Notes under the pieces: generated by a model
What the model was told of the DNA's origin: nothing
Seen by the model: only the letters and a program-made list of their open reading frames with translations
The model's database searches: none
From: Phyllostachys edulis
Lineage: Eukaryota > Streptophyta > Magnoliopsida > Poales > Poaceae
Assembly: GCA_036346405.1 (NCBI GenBank)
Contig: CM070562.1
Span: 75,907,482 to 75,971,481 of the forward strand
Reading direction: 5' to 3'
Length of the DNA stretch: 64,000 bases
Position numbers and translations under genes: made by a program
Shown here: piece by piece, positions 32,739 to 43,519 of the stretch
Position numbering within the stretch: position 1 is the first letter of the stretch
Layout: every line of letters begins with the position of its first letter

Positions 32739-32838
32739 TGTGAGAACCCGGGGTATTTAACTTGTAATACTTAACTATCAAGATGATTCAAGCATTACAA
32801 ATCAAATATCTCAACTCTCGGCGTATATGTACTTCCTA
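32739..32838 (-). repeat. LTR G, left piece (3' terminus)
   Basis: Plus strand TGTGAGAACCCGGGG, i.e. the minus-strand LTR end ...GGGTTCTCACA. It has no match in the F 3' LTR, so it is not part of F. Paired with 48450-48960 and flanked by the AAAAC duplicate. Confidence 0.75.
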
Positions 32839-33149
32839 GAATTTTAGAAATTATTTGATAATTTTGGAGGTAAGTCAAACCCTAGAATAGCCTTGATGAA
32901 TTTCTAGAGAAAAATGCAGTACATAAAAACCTCTGGAAATTTTATGTAAGGTTAATCCTAGAGCACGGAAGCTCTAGTTAAAATTTCGGAATTTTTGGAG
33001 TTAGTTTCCTATCTCTAAAAATTCCTCCAACCTCAGCCTTCAAATTTAAATTCAAATCTGGCACTATTCCTTGGGTCCGAGCCAACTTCAAGGTTGGTCG
33101 AACCCAACCTCGTCAGCTCAGCCTGAGCTCCTCCTCCCCCACACGAGGT

Positions 33150-34345
33150 CATGCTCCGTTGGATCCAAATCAACGGCCACGACCTCCCCTATCCTCTCGT
33201 CGTCGTTGGATCAAGATCCACTGGCCACGACCTCCCTTAGCATCGTGCGCACCAGCCAGACCTCCCCCTTCTTTGTCGTGCTCCGTTGGATCCAAATCAA
33301 CGGCCACGACCTCCCTGCTCATCTCGTCGCCGTCAGATCCAGATCTTGCGGCCACGACCTCCCCTCCCTTTTTAGTGTCTTGCCTAACGGCCCAGACCTC
33401 CCGCACCTCAGTTCGTCGCCGTTGGATCGAGATCCAACCGCCACGATCTCTCCTCACTGTTGTGCGCCGTTGGATTGAAATCCAACTGCCACGACCTCCT
33501 TTAGCATCGTGCGTAATCGCCCGACCTCCCACTTCTGTTCGTAGCCGTTGGATTAAAATCCAGCCACCACGACCTCCTTTAGCGTCGTGTGTAATCGCCC
33601 GACCTCCCACTTCTGTTCGTAGCCGTTGGATTAAAATCCAACAGCCACAACCTTCCATCGATGTTGTGTGCCGTTGGATCAAAATCCAACAGCCACGACC
33701 TCCCTTCTCTGTCGTGCACACCAGCCAGACCTCCCTCTCTGTTGTGCGCCCTTGGATGTAAATCCAATGGCCATGACCTCCCTTTGCGTCGTGAGCAACA
33801 CCCACGACCTCCCTTTGCATCGTGAGCAACGCCACGACCTCCCTCCTCTGTTCAGTGCCTTTGGATGTAAATCCAACAGTCCTGACCTCCCTCCTTGTTG
33901 TGCGCCTTTGGATTAAAATCCAGCGGCTACGACCTCCCTTTGCGTCGTGCGCAGCGCCCATGACCTCCCCTCCATGCTGTGTGCCCTTGGATTAAAATCC
34001 AGCGGCCACGACCTCCCCTCGATGTTGTGTGCCTTTGGATCAAAATCCAACAGCCACGACCTCCCACCGCTTGTCAGGGTCGCGCGCAGCGGTTAAGACC
34101 TCCCGCCTCGGTTGATCGCCCTTGGATGCAAATCCAATGGTCACGACCTCCGGTCCCCTTTCAGAGCGCGACCACCCCTTTTCTTTTCGCAACCGCGCGA
34201 TGGAGATCCAACGGCTGTGACCTCCCCTTTTCTTTGTGCCACCGTGCGATGAAGATCGTGCGGCTGCGACCTCCCCTTTCCTTTCCAGACCTCACCGTTT
34301 AAGATCTGAGGGTTGCGACCTCCCCCTTTTCTTATCAAACGGTGG
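33150..34345. repeat. Array of TTGGATnnAAATCCAA inverted repeats (5' LTR of F)
   Basis: About 18 degenerate units, each GTTGGAT-(2-4 nt)-ATCCAAC or a variant, followed by GGCCACGACCTCCC. Unit spacing varies from about 40 to 85 bp. Repeat composition keeps long spurious frames open on the minus strand (e.g. 33170-33961), which I do not treat as genes. Confidence 0.85.
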
Positions 34346-37290
34346 ATCTCTGTCGCCTGTTCTTCTCCTTCCTCGGTCACACACGCGTGCGCCATGGCAG
34401 AGGGAGGGCAGTGCCCTGTCACCTCCCAACAGCTCTTTTGCTTCCAGCATTAAATGCTGGTCAGCCTTCCACCCCCTAGGTCCTGCTCTGACCTGCCCCC
34501 ATCAACTCCACGTCCTTGTCCGAGCCATGGACCGAGCTGTGGGCTAAGCTCACCATGGAGCTTAGCCCTAGCTCATGGCCTCTACTCCCCGGCTATATGT
34601 AACCATTTGGTGCTCTCTTTGCCTTCCTTTAACCACTCTTGAGCTTTGCCTTGCCTCTCTGTGCTTGGCTGAGCTCCATTCTCCGCAGACCTCCTCGGCC
34701 GCCATTGTTGAGCTTGGAGCTCCTCGGTGGAACCCGTGCTCCAGTGGCTCCCTCACTCAACCTCTTGCTCCATCTTGTTCTTCTGACCTCCTGGAGTCTT
34801 AACCCTAACTCAATTTTGGGTTAACCTCTTCAGGGAGCAGCTAATTTGGATTGGGTCTCCTTGCGGCCGTGAGCTCCCCCTTCTTCGTCAAGTCTGGTAA
34901 GGACCTTACCCTATCAATTCATTGCTCTAGGAGCACCTCCTAACTCTATGGAATGCATCTTGATGACCCGGTGCGGTTAATTATGCCTAGGTCCTCCTCT
35001 CCTCGTTGTCCTCCTCGGCGCCGGCAAGGTCCTGCGTCGCCGGAGCTCCCCTGTCCTCCTCGGCCCCTCCGCTACCTCCAGGTACCTCCTGGTAGTCCCT
35101 AGATGCGTGGGCACCCGCTTGTATGGATGTTGCGGAGCTTTCCTTCAATCTCGCTTTTAGCCATGTGCTACCACGCCACCCCTCTCCGACTCGCCGGCTC
35201 TCGTCCCACCATCATGGTGCGAGTGGTACCGATGCAGCAAGATCGCTATTGCGCACCGTGCACTGCACCCATTTGCACCACCGTGGTGTAGGTCGCCAGC
35301 GGTGAGGAGATCTTTTCCGTCGGTTTTGTTGTCGGACGAAACCGACAACTGTAGCGAGGTCCTCGGGCCGTCCGTGTTTAGATCTGGGGCTCGAGTTGCG
35401 GGGTTCGTGATGTGCCTCGTGTGTGCGTTGGTCGCGAGCCGTCCATCTCACGATCAACGGTCCACGACCTCCGCCCCGTTCGCACGCGCGAGTTCCAACC
35501 GCGCCGCGCGCGATCCAAATCGGGCCGTTGGATTCAAGATCAACGGCCCATGTTCGCTGGACCTGCGCGGGCACAAGCGCGCGATGCTGCAGGACTTCAG
35601 CCGTTGGATCCAAGATCCACGGCCCACGTTCGTCGACCTCGCGCAGACGACCGCGCGTTGCCAGCAAGTCTTGGGCCGTCCGATCCAGGATCAAGGGCCT
35701 AGGCTTTTCCTCGTCGTTTCCTTTTTAGGAGATTTTCCGATGGATTTATTTGTAAACTAAAAAAGGTAATGAACTTTGAAAATGCATAACTATTTCATTT
35801 TAGCTCCTTTTGAGTTGATTCAAATTTTGGTAGCTCTAGTTTGAACTGAGCTTTAATCTAAAAATGGTTGTGAGCTCAGTTCGGCTCCATAAAAGGGATT
35901 TACAAATTGGTTTAGAAATAGACTTTAAATGTTGCTCTATTTGTTGCAATTAACTTGTAAAATGCATAAGTAATTCTCTATAGCTCCTTTTTGAGTGAAT
36001 CCAATTGTGTTGGCTTCCTCTATTAGTGCACTAAATGGTAGAATAGGATTTAAGCATGTCACTATTTTCAAAAGAAATCTGGGTGTATTTTATTTGTGCT
36101 ATTTTGCATGTCTTTGAAAAATCATAAAACATGCATCAAAGATACAAATGAGGTGAACTCAATTGTGTTATTCATATCATAAGGTGCTTGACTTACCATA
36201 AAAATCCCAGGTGCAACACCCCTATGGAAAATTGTGCTAGGGAATTTAATTCGGATGAACAGTAACCGATTTGAATTTTCTAGCAATTTCCAGGCTGAGC
36301 AGAATTGTTTTGCCCATAACTTTTGCATTGAGAATCCAAATCAATTGGTTCTTGTTGCTAAATTCTTTAAAAATCGTGCTATAGCTGCTGTAAAAATTTT
36401 AGAGCATTTGGAGTAAGTTTTTTGTGGAGTCCTTTCGGTTTTCTTCATTCTTATCGGTTCTTTTCGCATTTTCGTTAGGTGCCGACGAGTGTGTTGATCC
36501 CATGAGTGACCCTTTGCAGCATAGTGAGCATCTCTAGAAAGGCAAGTAGTTTGATCATGACCATTACGTCCCATTACTTTAAAGTCTAATATATTGTTTA
36601 ACTTGTATGTATGCATTGCTATTTTGTTGTTAAATGATATCGATTAGTGATCCTATAGATACATATTCTGTAGGTTAATGTTCATTCTCTACTACTAAGC
36701 CTAGGATTATCTTGCTGTGATGTAGAGTTCGATGGATGGACTCTTATCACTTAGTAGTTTGCGTTGATAATGCTTAGAAATGCTTAGATAACGGTAGAAA
36801 TGGGCGGTTGCCGACATTATGTCGATGACCTTAATCACACAAAAATTATTATTCCATTATGTCCAGCACTTGTTCTTTGTTACTTTGTAAACAAATAAAA
36901 TAAAAATGAAAACCAAATTGTTTCATGACTTGGGCACAATGGATGTTGGGGTGATCTGTTGGGTTTGAATGGAATGGTGCCTAAGTCCCCAAGGACCGAG
37001 TTACTTGTGTCACTAAGCCAAGCGCTTTTGCATGCTAACCACACGAGGGGGATATGGGACCCCTCTTGACTAAGTACTTTGGGGGGTGTTAATTATTGAG
37101 TCGATGGTGGTTAAAATGTTTTTATAGGGATTGGGAGCACCATGATTGCTTAGGTGGGTAGGTGCATCCTACCCTTTGGGTTGTCGCGACTCTTAATTAG
37201 CATCACCCATTGGAAATGTCTCAGAGGACTTAGCCGTGCGGCATACCAAAGGAAGTGTGCTAAATAGCTTGGCGAAAAGGCGGTCTAACG

Positions 37291-37358
37291 TGTGGGTACA
37301 TTGGTACACCCCTACAGGGTTCAAACAATTCGAATAGCCTAGTCCTAGGTTATGGACT
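37291..37358 (+). other. Three-palindrome LTR block (F, 5' LTR)
   Basis: TGTGGGTACATTGGTACACC, then an ACCC...GGGT stem, TTCGAATAG, and GTCCTAGGTTATGGAC. Confidence 0.7.
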
Positions 37359-37682
37359 TGCTTGGTAAGGTCATGCAAGAACTAGACTAAACATTTAATT
37401 AAAACTTGACATGGGTGGTATGAATGGGTAATTCATACTATTGTTGAGGTGACTATTGGGTTAGTCACTTCCAGGATTGTTGTTGTCATCTATCTATTGT
37501 TATTATGTTATTGTCTCGTTGTTATTTGCAAATTAAAAATGAATTGCAAAACTGCTTTTAATCTATTTAAATATTGCAAATGAAAACTTGCTTTATGCTA
37601 AAATGAGCCTAAAGCCTTCCACTTAAATAAAGCTTGCATGTAGCATATGTATAGGTCTGTTACCTTTACACGTCAGTCTTGC

Positions 37683-37700
37683 GAGTACATTTTTGTACTC
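37683..37700 (+). other. GAGTAC hairpin (F, 5' LTR)
   Basis: Arms GAGTACA and TGTACTC around TTTT, 433 bp before the LTR end. In the 3' LTR (47997-48015) a G-to-T change breaks the left arm. Confidence 0.68.
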
Positions 37701-38137
37701 ATTTGCTTTGCTTAATAACTTTGTTGCAGAGGAGGTAGAGCCCCAAGGGCCCTACTTTTGTGAGATGTGCTGTGGTTGGGATGACTAGCTTGGTGGCCCG
37801 GCCGGTTGCCTTGTGGGCTATAGGCAAACCGTATGGCTTTTGTTTATCACCATCTTATGGCTTTTGCTTCCGCTGTTATTTATCTTTCTTAGTTGTTATT
37901 TGGTCGGTCAGCCCTTTTTGTAATAACTCTCGCTATTATGTATGTCTTTGGTTTAATCTAGTTCATGCTTGGTTCTATGTCTTGTATGATATTGATGCAT
38001 GATTTTGTAAAAGGGTGTGTATACTGCTTTTCTGGGAAGTATACACATCTCGAAGACACGAGTTATTTTGTTTGTGACGCTAGGGTCAATGGATGACTAA
38101 GCATTACAAGCCAAATAAGCTGGGGTCCTGACAAAGT

Positions 38138-38149
38138 TGGTATCAGAGC
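38138..38149 (+). other. Primer-binding site, element F
   Basis: TGGTATCAGAGC, four bases after the 5' LTR end at 38133. Confidence 0.95.
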
Positions 38150-38909
38150 CATACTGACCGTAGTAACCCTAGCTTGGTCGTCCTTAAGATGTTTTGAAAA
38201 ACTTAGTTTCAAAATATCAAATGGTTTATGAAAGCTTAAGTGCATTCTCTAATTTTACTCCTTACCTATCTTAGCTTTCTCATCGCATCTCACTCTAATT
38301 TGAGTTTTAAAAGTTGTTTTCCCTCTCCTTCCCTCAAAAGATAGTTGTTATCGTCTAATTGGGTTTTGGGAATCAATGAGATTGGCAAATTGAAGTGTAG
38401 GCTGCCCTTTTACAAGGTTTTGAAGTTTCTGGAGTCAGTGATTTCGGCTAAGAGCTTGGATGCAAAATCTGGACAGCAAGCATAAAATTTCCAGACAGCA
38501 ATCTCAAGGTTTCTAATTAGGGTAGCTAATGAGAGGTTAATACAACTAAAACTTGTGGGAATAAAAGGGTAAGATGTGATACTAGTTAGCTAAGTATCTA
38601 ACACCTATTTTATTGGTTTTACCTTGCTTCGTAGAAGTGTTAGAACTAAAATAGTGTGCTGAAATTTTGCCTTCTCTACCGATTACTCGTTCATTCAATA
38701 CGGGTTAGTTGTGTAGGGAAGTTGAGCTTTAGTCTCGTATTTCCTTGCTATTTCTTGAGCCTTTTTGTAAACCTTAGAGTTGTGATCTCTCTGTTTAAGT
38801 TTGACTTTCGATTAGGGTGATTTTCCATTCCCCTAGTCGATAGCTATTCGCTTTCTTTAGCTTCTAATTTTTGGGTTTTGTTGCTAACCCCTTTTCTCTC
38901 TTCAGCAGG
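38150..38909 (+). other. Leader of element F
   Basis: 760 bp of T-rich untranslated leader. It ends in a pyrimidine tract and TTCAGCAG directly before the gag ATG, which would serve as a 3' splice site if the leader is spliced. No gene seen. Confidence 0.55.
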
Positions 38910-39440
38910 ATGGCTGGAAGAACTCATAGTGGTCAGGGTCAGCCAGCGGGTCCGGATGAGGAGCTTCCGCCTCCTCCGACCATGGCTTTGGTTCTTGCTC
39001 AGATCGAGCAAAACCGTATGGATCAGACCAGGATTCTGGAGGTTATCGCGCACAACACCTCCACTCTTTCCGGTGCCTCTGGATCAGGGGGAGGAAGTGG
39101 GCATCAGTCGCGTGGGGGACTTGCAGAGTTCCTTCGCACCCAGCCGCCCACTTTCTCTAGGTCTGAGGACCCACTAGATGCAGACGACTGGCTTCGTCTG
39201 GTTGAGCGGAAGCGCAAGTGGGAGACTCAGAAGCCTTCCCAGACCAGCTCTTCTCGTGCGCGCCAGGCAGTCTCAGGGTCCCGCCTCGAGCTTCAAGACC
39301 CCGAGGTCGTCAGCACCTGCCCCTCGCCCTCCGCAGGCCGTGTTTCGACCACGTGCACTTGCGGCTCAGCAGGGTGGCCTCCGCAATGTCGCCGAGGTCA
39401 CTTGCTTCTTTCGCAACCAGAAGGGCCATTATGCAAATAA
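38910..39440 (+). pseudogene. Gag remnant with core deleted (element F)
   Basis: ATG at 38910 gives MAGRTHSGQGQPAG and reaches LRTQPPTFSRSEDPLDADDW, the normal N-terminal end of gypsy Gag. It then jumps at about 39205 straight to a basic RKRKWET segment and a Ser/Pro-rich tail. The Gag core of roughly 250 residues is gone. The nucleocapsid knuckle (CFFRNQKGHYANNCP, about 39398) is in another frame and has Arg where the second zinc Cys belongs. In intact relatives Gag builds the particle and binds RNA; this copy could do neither. Confidence 0.88.
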
Positions 39441-40040
39441 TTGCCCTAAGAAGACTAGAGCGGCCCCTCGTCCTAATGGAGGACGCGGGCAAGGAGGTGG
39501 TTCTTCTCAGGATCAGAAGATTGTCCCTGCAGCCCAAGGCATGGGCAGCGGTCGCGTCAACCTCATCTCTGCTGAGGAGGCACAGGAGGCGCCTGACGTC
39601 GTGTTAGGTACGCTTCTTGTTAACTCCCATCCTGCTACTGTTTTGTTCGATTCAGGAGCATCTCATTCTTTTGTATCTCAGTCTTTTGCTGCTGCTAGTG
39701 ATCTTCTTTTTGCTCCTTTGTTGGTCCCGTTGCTCATTCGCTCTCCCGGTGCGGAGATGAGAGCTGAATCCGAGTCTCGGGAGGTTCCTATCGAGATTGA
39801 GGGAGTAAGGTTTTTAGCAAATCTTATTCTCCTCAATGCAGCGAGCTTAGATGTAATTTTGGGCATGGATTGGTTGTCTCAGCACATGGGGCAAATCGAT
39901 TGCGCCCGGAAGCTCATCTACCTCACAAGTCCCTCCGGTGAGCAGTTCGCTTTTCGCCGAAGCTGCATGGTCCGCATCTCTTCGCGCTCGAAGCGAAGCC
40001 AGCTCCGGATATTCGTGAAGTCCCAACGGTATGTGACTTC
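39441..40040 (+). pseudogene. Aspartic protease region (element F)
   Basis: Within the frame 39178-40170: a Gly/Gln-rich linker, then GRVNLISAEEAQEAPDVVLG, TVLFDSGASHSFVS (the DSGA active site, about 39650) and LDVILGMDWLSQHMGQIDC (the flap and second conserved motif). The region is intact as far as can be seen by eye. It would cleave the Gag-Pol polyprotein. The frame is lost just before RT, where the reading shifts near 40030. Confidence 0.9.
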
Positions 40041-41440
40041 ATGGTTTTTTTTCCCGAAGATCTTCCAGGGATGCCACCAGTTCGAGACCTCGAGTTCGTC
40101 ATCGAGTTGGCTCCCGGTGCCGCCCCGATTTCAAAGAGGCCTTACCGGATGCCACCGAATGAGTTGGTAGAGTTGAAGAAGCAACTTGGTGAGCTTCAAG
40201 AGAAGGGTTTCATCCGCCCTAGCTCATCTCCGTGGGGTTGTCCAGCCATCTTCGTAAAGAAGAAGGACGGTACTTTGCGCATGTGCGTCGATTACCGTTC
40301 GCTTAATGAAGTGACAGTAACGAACATGTATCCTTTGCCTCGCATCGACGATCTCTTTGATCAATTATCTAGAGCTCGAGTCTTCTCCAAGATTGATTTG
40401 AGAGTGGGATATCATCAAGTTCGGATCCGACCTGAGGATATCCCTAAGACGGCTTTCTCTACTCGTTATGGTTTGTACGAGTATACTGTCATGTCGTTTG
40501 GCTTAACCAATGCTCCTGCCCTGTTCATGAACCTCATGAATTCGGTGTTCATGGAGTATTTGGATAAGTTTGTCATGGTCTTCATCGATGATATTCTTAT
40601 CTACTCCAAGAACGATGAGGAACATGCCGAGCATCTGAAGCTTGTTTTGGGCAAGCTGCGTGAGCACCAGCTGTATGTGAAGTTCAGCAAGTGTGTGTTC
40701 TGGTTGAAGAAAGTGGCTTTCTTGGGCCATGTTCTTTCAGCAAGAGGCATAGCCGTTGATCCTAGCAAGGTCAGCGATGTGCTTTCCTGGAGTCAGCCTA
40801 GTTCGGTAACCGAAGTGCGGAGTTTTCTCAGTTTAGCGGGATATTATCATCGCTTTATCGAGAACTTCTCCAAGATCGTGAAGCCGATGACTGAGTTGCT
40901 CAAGAAGGACAAGAAGTTCGTGTGGTCCGCGGAATGTGAGGAAAGTTTTCAAGTACTCAAGATGCGTTTGACCACCGCTCCCGTTCTTGTTCTTCCCGAT
41001 GTTCATCAGAGCTTCGATATCTTTTGTGATGCTTCTCGTCTAGGCCTCGGTTGTGTCCTTATGCAAGAAGGCAAGGTAGTGGCCTATGCATCAATACAAT
41101 TGAGACCTCATGAACTCAACTATCCCACCCACGACTTGGAGCTAGCTGCTGTGGTTCATGCACTTAAGATTTGGCGGCATTACCTTATCAGTAATCATTG
41201 TGAAGTGTATTCGGATCACATGAGCTTAAAGTATTTGTTCACCCAGCCAGATCTAAACCTCAGGCAAAGGAGATGGTTGGAGTTGATCAAAGACTATGAC
41301 GTGGGTATTCTCTACCATCCGGGCAAGGCTAATGTCGTTGCTGATGCGCTTAGTCGTAAAGTGCATTGCAATGCATTGTTGCTCAAGGAGCATCAGCCCA
41401 CCCTTCTGGAGGAATTTTGGTGTCTCAACTTGGTTTGGTT
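40041..41440 (+). pseudogene. Reverse transcriptase-RNase H (element F), nearly intact
   Basis: One open frame of about 470 meaningful residues. It starts at FPEDLPGMPPVRDLEF. RT motifs in order: KKKDGTLRMCVDYRSLN, FSKIDLRVGYHQVRI (first catalytic Asp), FSTRYGLYEYTVMSFGLTNA, VMVFIDDILIYSK (active-site FIDD), KCVFWLKKVAFLGHVLS. The connection is FLSLAGYYHRFIENFSKI. RNase H runs from FDIFCDASRLGLGCVLMQ to YDVGILYHPGKANVVADALS (with SDHMSLKYL). It makes element cDNA and removes the RNA. The frame is lost at about 41420, so it is no longer fused to integrase. Best pol of the window; catalytic residues appear present. Confidence 0.95.
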
Positions 41441-42560
41441 GAGCAGGGTTTCCTCGCTACCTTGGTTGTACAACCAACCTTGGTGGATCATGTCAAGGCC
41501 GCTCAGCAATCGGATGCTGGGGTGAACCAAATCAGGCAAAATGTCAAGAACGGAACAGCCAAGTGCTTCTCTGAAGATGAGCTTGGTGTTGTGAGGTTCG
41601 GACAGCGCCTGGTGGTTCCAAAGGACATGGAATTGTGGGACTTGATCCTCCACGAAGCCCATGATTCTCCCTTGTCCATTCATCCCGGGGCCATGAAGAT
41701 GTATCAGGATCTCTGTTAGAGATTTTGGTGGACCTGCATGAAGAGGGAAATTGCCAGGTTCATTGCCATGTGCGACGTGTGTTGTCGTGTGAAGGCCGAA
41801 CATCAGCGTCCAGCAGGTCTGCTTCAGCCTTTGCCAGTGCCAGAGTGGAAGTGGGATTCGATCGGAATGGATTTCATCACCGGTCTACCCATGTCCCCGA
41901 AGAAGAATGATGCCATTTGGGTCGTCATTGATCGTTTGACTAAGGTGGCACATTTCCTTCCTGTCAAGACTGACCTTCGGGTAGGTCTTTTGGCGGATCT
42001 CTACATAGCCCGCATCGTGAGTTTGCATGGTGTGCCGAAGACGATTGTGTCAGATCATGGATCTCTATTCACATCTCGTTTTTGGCATAGTTTGCAAGAA
42101 GCTATGGGAACTCGTCTTGCTTTCAGCTCAGCATATCATCCCCAAACTGATGGCTAGACCGAGAGGGTCAACCAAGTTTTAGAAGACATGCTCCGTGCTT
42201 GTGTTCTTTCCTATGGGAAGCATTGGGAGAAATGCTTGCCATTCGCCGAGTTTTCTTACAACAACAGCTTTTAGGCCAGTCTCGGCATGGCTCCTTTCGA
42301 GGCCGTATACGGGAGAAAGTACAGAACCCCGTTGTATTGGTCTGAGACCGGCGAGAGACCTTTCTTTGGTTCGGACTCGATCAATGAGGCCGAGAGTCAG
42401 GTCTAGCTTATTCGTGAGCGTCTACGCACAGCTCAATCCAGGCAAAAGAGCTATGCGGATCGCCGTCGTCATGAGTTGAGTTTTGAGCCTAATGACTTTG
42501 TTTATCTCAAAGTCTCTCCTTTGTAGGGCCATCAACGTTTTGGCGTCAGGGGCAAGTTAG
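41441..42560 (+). pseudogene. Integrase (element F), broken by TAG stops
   Basis: The N-terminal zinc region (HEAHDSPLSIHPGAMK...CDVCCRVK) spans 41640-41800 with a TAG near 41717. The core (41738-42157) has KWDSIGMDFITGLPMSPKKN with the first Asp and IVSDHGSLFTSRFWHS with the second. The third-residue segment TERVNQVLEDML follows a TAG at 42156. More TAGs stand near 42272, 42403 and 42523. Several of these TAGs sit where relatives have a Gln codon. Frame and motif order are otherwise kept, so decay is mostly by point mutation. Confidence 0.93.
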
Positions 42561-42910
42561 CTCCTCAGTATGTGGGTCCCTACCGCATCATCGAGAAGAA
42601 AGGAGCTGTTGCCTATAAGTTGGAGTTGCCTGCTGCACTTGAGGGGGTACATGATGTGTTCCATGTGTTCCAGTTGAAGAAGTGCCTCCGTGTTCCAACT
42701 GAGGAAGCTCCGTTGGAAGCTCTCGATGTCCAAGTAGATTTGACCTATCGCGAGCATCCTGTTCGCATACTCGAAGAGGCTGAACGAAGAACAAGGAACC
42801 GTTCCATCAAGTTTCTTAAAGTTCAGTGGTCGAACCATTCCGAGGATGAAGCTACTTGGGAAAGGGAAGATCATCTGCGTGCGGACTACCCCTCTTTCTT
42901 TTCCGATTGA
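42561..42910 (+). pseudogene. Integrase C-terminus and chromodomain (element F)
   Basis: The frame from 42572 reads VGPYRIIEKKGAVAYKLELP (the GPY/F module of the integrase C-terminus), DVFHVFQLKKCLRVP, then the chromodomain: DLTYREHPVRILEEAERRTR, FLKVQWSNHSEDEATWERED, and a stop at 42908. The aromatic residues of the chromodomain are only partly kept, as in plant group chromoviruses in general. This open C-terminus marks the element as a chromovirus. Confidence 0.93.
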
Positions 42911-42934
42911 GCCAAATCTCAGGACGAGATTTAC

Positions 42935-42950
42935 GGGGGGGGGGAGATTT
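42935..42950 (+). other. Polypurine tract of element F
   Basis: A run of ten G followed by AGATTTT, directly before the 3' LTR at 42951. Confidence 0.92.
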
Positions 42951-43519
42951 TGTAACATCCCAAATGTATAAATGGGTGTGTGTTTCAAATGTAAGAAAAT
43001 GTGTAGAAATTAAAACTTTTCTCACATCTTGAAACTCTTGAACATTTCCATAATTCTTGTCAAGAGTTGTGGAGTTCAAAAACCTAAGCCTCCTGTTGAC
43101 TAAAGTCAAACTCTTATTCCACTTTATCACAAATCTTGTGCCAACCTTTGGAAATATTTTTCCTAGGTTCTAGGGATGATGTGTGACCCCTCTGAATTAT
43201 TTCATAATTTTTAGAAATTATTTGGTAATTTTGGAGGTAAGTCAAACCCTAGAGCAGCCTTGATGAATTTCTTGAGAAAAATGCATTCCATAAAAACATT
43301 TGGAAATTTTATGTAAGGTTAATCCAGGAGTGAGGAAGCTGCAGTTAAAATTTCAGAATTTTTGGAGTTAGTTTACTGCCTCTAAAAATTCCTCCAACCT
43401 CAGCCTTCAAATTTAAATTCAAATCTGGCACTATTCCTTAGGTCCGAGCCACCTTCAAGGTTGGTCGAACCCAACCTCGTCAGCTTAGCCCGAGCTCCTC
43501 CTCCCCCGCGCGAGGTCGT

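Larger units (their letters stand above)
32839..38133 (+). repeat. 5' LTR of element F (5' truncated)
   Basis: Closely matches 43205-48449 and ends GGGGTCCTGACA. It contains the inverted-repeat array (33150-34345), a possible TATA (GGCTATATGTAA, about 34591), AAAGGCAAGT (36538-36547), the three-palindrome block (37291-37358) and the GAGTAC hairpin (37683-37700). Confidence 0.92.

Noticed and set aside
33170..33961. Long minus-strand frame of 263 codons (and its counterpart near 43537-43812)
   Set aside because: It runs through the inverted-repeat array of the F LTR. Repeat composition keeps several frames open on both strands; no domain and no start context.
38138..38149. tRNA-like match (TGGTATCAGAGC)
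   Set aside because: Only the primer-binding complement of tRNA-Met, present after each LTR; no cloverleaf around it.
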